From NCBI GenBank assembly GCA_900546115.1, contig URBQ01000056.1, forward strand, positions 1-5,511: a stretch of DNA of 5,511 nucleotides. Reading direction: 5' to 3'. Below are positions 5,267 through 5,511 of the stretch, piece by piece. The DNA is from an uncultured Collinsella sp. Its GTDB lineage: Bacteria > Actinomycetota > Coriobacteriia > Coriobacteriales > Coriobacteriaceae. Within the stretch, counting starts at the first letter, position 1; every line of letters begins with the position of its first letter. The notes under the pieces are model-generated. The model made no database searches. It was not told the origin of the DNA and worked only from the letters and a program-made list of their open reading frames with translations. A program made the translations under genes and the position numbers.

Positions 5267-5511
5267 CCAGACCATCAACAGGCACCAACCAAACACGCCC
5301 ACCGCAACCGCCGGGGACCCGGGGTAGCTAATTTAGGGCAGGGAACAAGTCACTCCGCACAAACAATGGAAACGTCACAGGCAGAGCCGAAGCCAGCGAA
5401 CAGGCGCCAGAGCGAGCAAGCTACCCCCTGCACCAACAATGGAAAGCGCCGCAGGCAGAGGACGGACAGCGAGCGACGTCCAGGGCGAACAAGTTGGCAT
5501 GAAAAAGGCAA
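5244..5511. other. Non-coding region upstream of the DUF1846 gene
   Basis: No open frame here has a start, binding site and plausible protein. The region holds the -35 area of the DUF1846 promoter, a short CCGGG/CCCGG dyad (5311-5322) and the tandem repeat. At the extreme right, five T residues on the minus strand (5506-5502) could be the tail of a terminator for a gene beyond the window, but no stem is visible. Confidence 0.55.
5341..5494. repeat. Degenerate tandem repeat, period about 71-73 bp
   Basis: Two full diverged units (5341-5411 and 5412-5484) and the start of a third (from 5485) are visible. Each unit begins with a form of GCGAACAAGT (5341, 5412, 5485). Each full unit also contains AACAATGGAAA (5362-5372 and 5435-5445, identical, 73 bp apart), AGGCAGAG (5379-5386 and 5453-5460) and then CAGCGA. 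In addition GGGGTAGCT (5321-5329) is an exact inverted match to AGCTACCCC (5419-5427). The block is non-coding and may continue past the right edge. It may be a dispersed intergenic element or a structured RNA; the sequence alone does not say which. Confidence 0.65.

Noticed and set aside
5311..5322. CCGGG-GA-CCCGG dyad
   Set aside because: A 2-base loop cannot form a normal RNA hairpin, there is no T-run, and such short GC palindromes are frequent in this base composition.
1..5511. CRISPR, tRNA, rRNA, insertion sequence or prophage signals
   Set aside because: No regularly spaced identical repeats, no cloverleaf, no transposase and no flanking target duplications were seen. The recombinase present is of the housekeeping Xer type.

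Overview
The window looks like a housekeeping stretch of a high-GC Gram-positive chromosome. The best fit is the Coriobacteriia, and Collinsella or a close relative is my first guess. This is inferred from GC-rich codon use, from the tight pyrG-xerD pair, and from G-rich DNA at the left edge that resembles the MraZ-box region ahead of a cell-division (dcw) cluster. I could not search a database, so the taxon is tentative. All four genes I can support lie on the minus strand, so transcription runs from right to left.

Right to left: bases 5224-5511 carry no gene. They hold a degenerate tandem repeat of about 71-73 bp (5341-5494) and then a good promoter (-10 TATAAT at 5238-5243). Next is a DUF1846/UPF0371 protein (3718-5199, start moved 24 bases inward) with its own terminator (3651-3683). 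An AT-richer gap follows, with a candidate -10. Then comes a small winged-helix DNA-binding protein of 112 aa (3123-3461, start moved 54 bases inward onto a strong Shine-Dalgarno), again with its own terminator (3063-3098). A promoter overlapping a 13-bp dyad (3003-3031) leads into pyrG, CTP synthase (1283-2944). Two bases after pyrG begins xerD, a tyrosine recombinase (339-1280). A long perfect hairpin with a T-tract (241-298) ends that unit. The last 240 bases are non-coding and are probably the upstream control region of a further minus-strand gene beyond the left edge.

Functionally there are three transcription units: DUF1846 alone, the winged-helix regulator alone, and pyrG-xerD. PyrG makes CTP, needed for nucleic acids and for lipid and wall precursors. 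XerD resolves chromosome dimers at division. Together with a possible dcw cluster to the left, this is a growth and division neighbourhood. I see no defence system, phage, insertion sequence, CRISPR array or RNA gene. The points most worth a second look are the repeat block at the right edge, the dyad and repeated motifs at the left edge, the unassigned regulator, and the unexplained DUF1846 protein.
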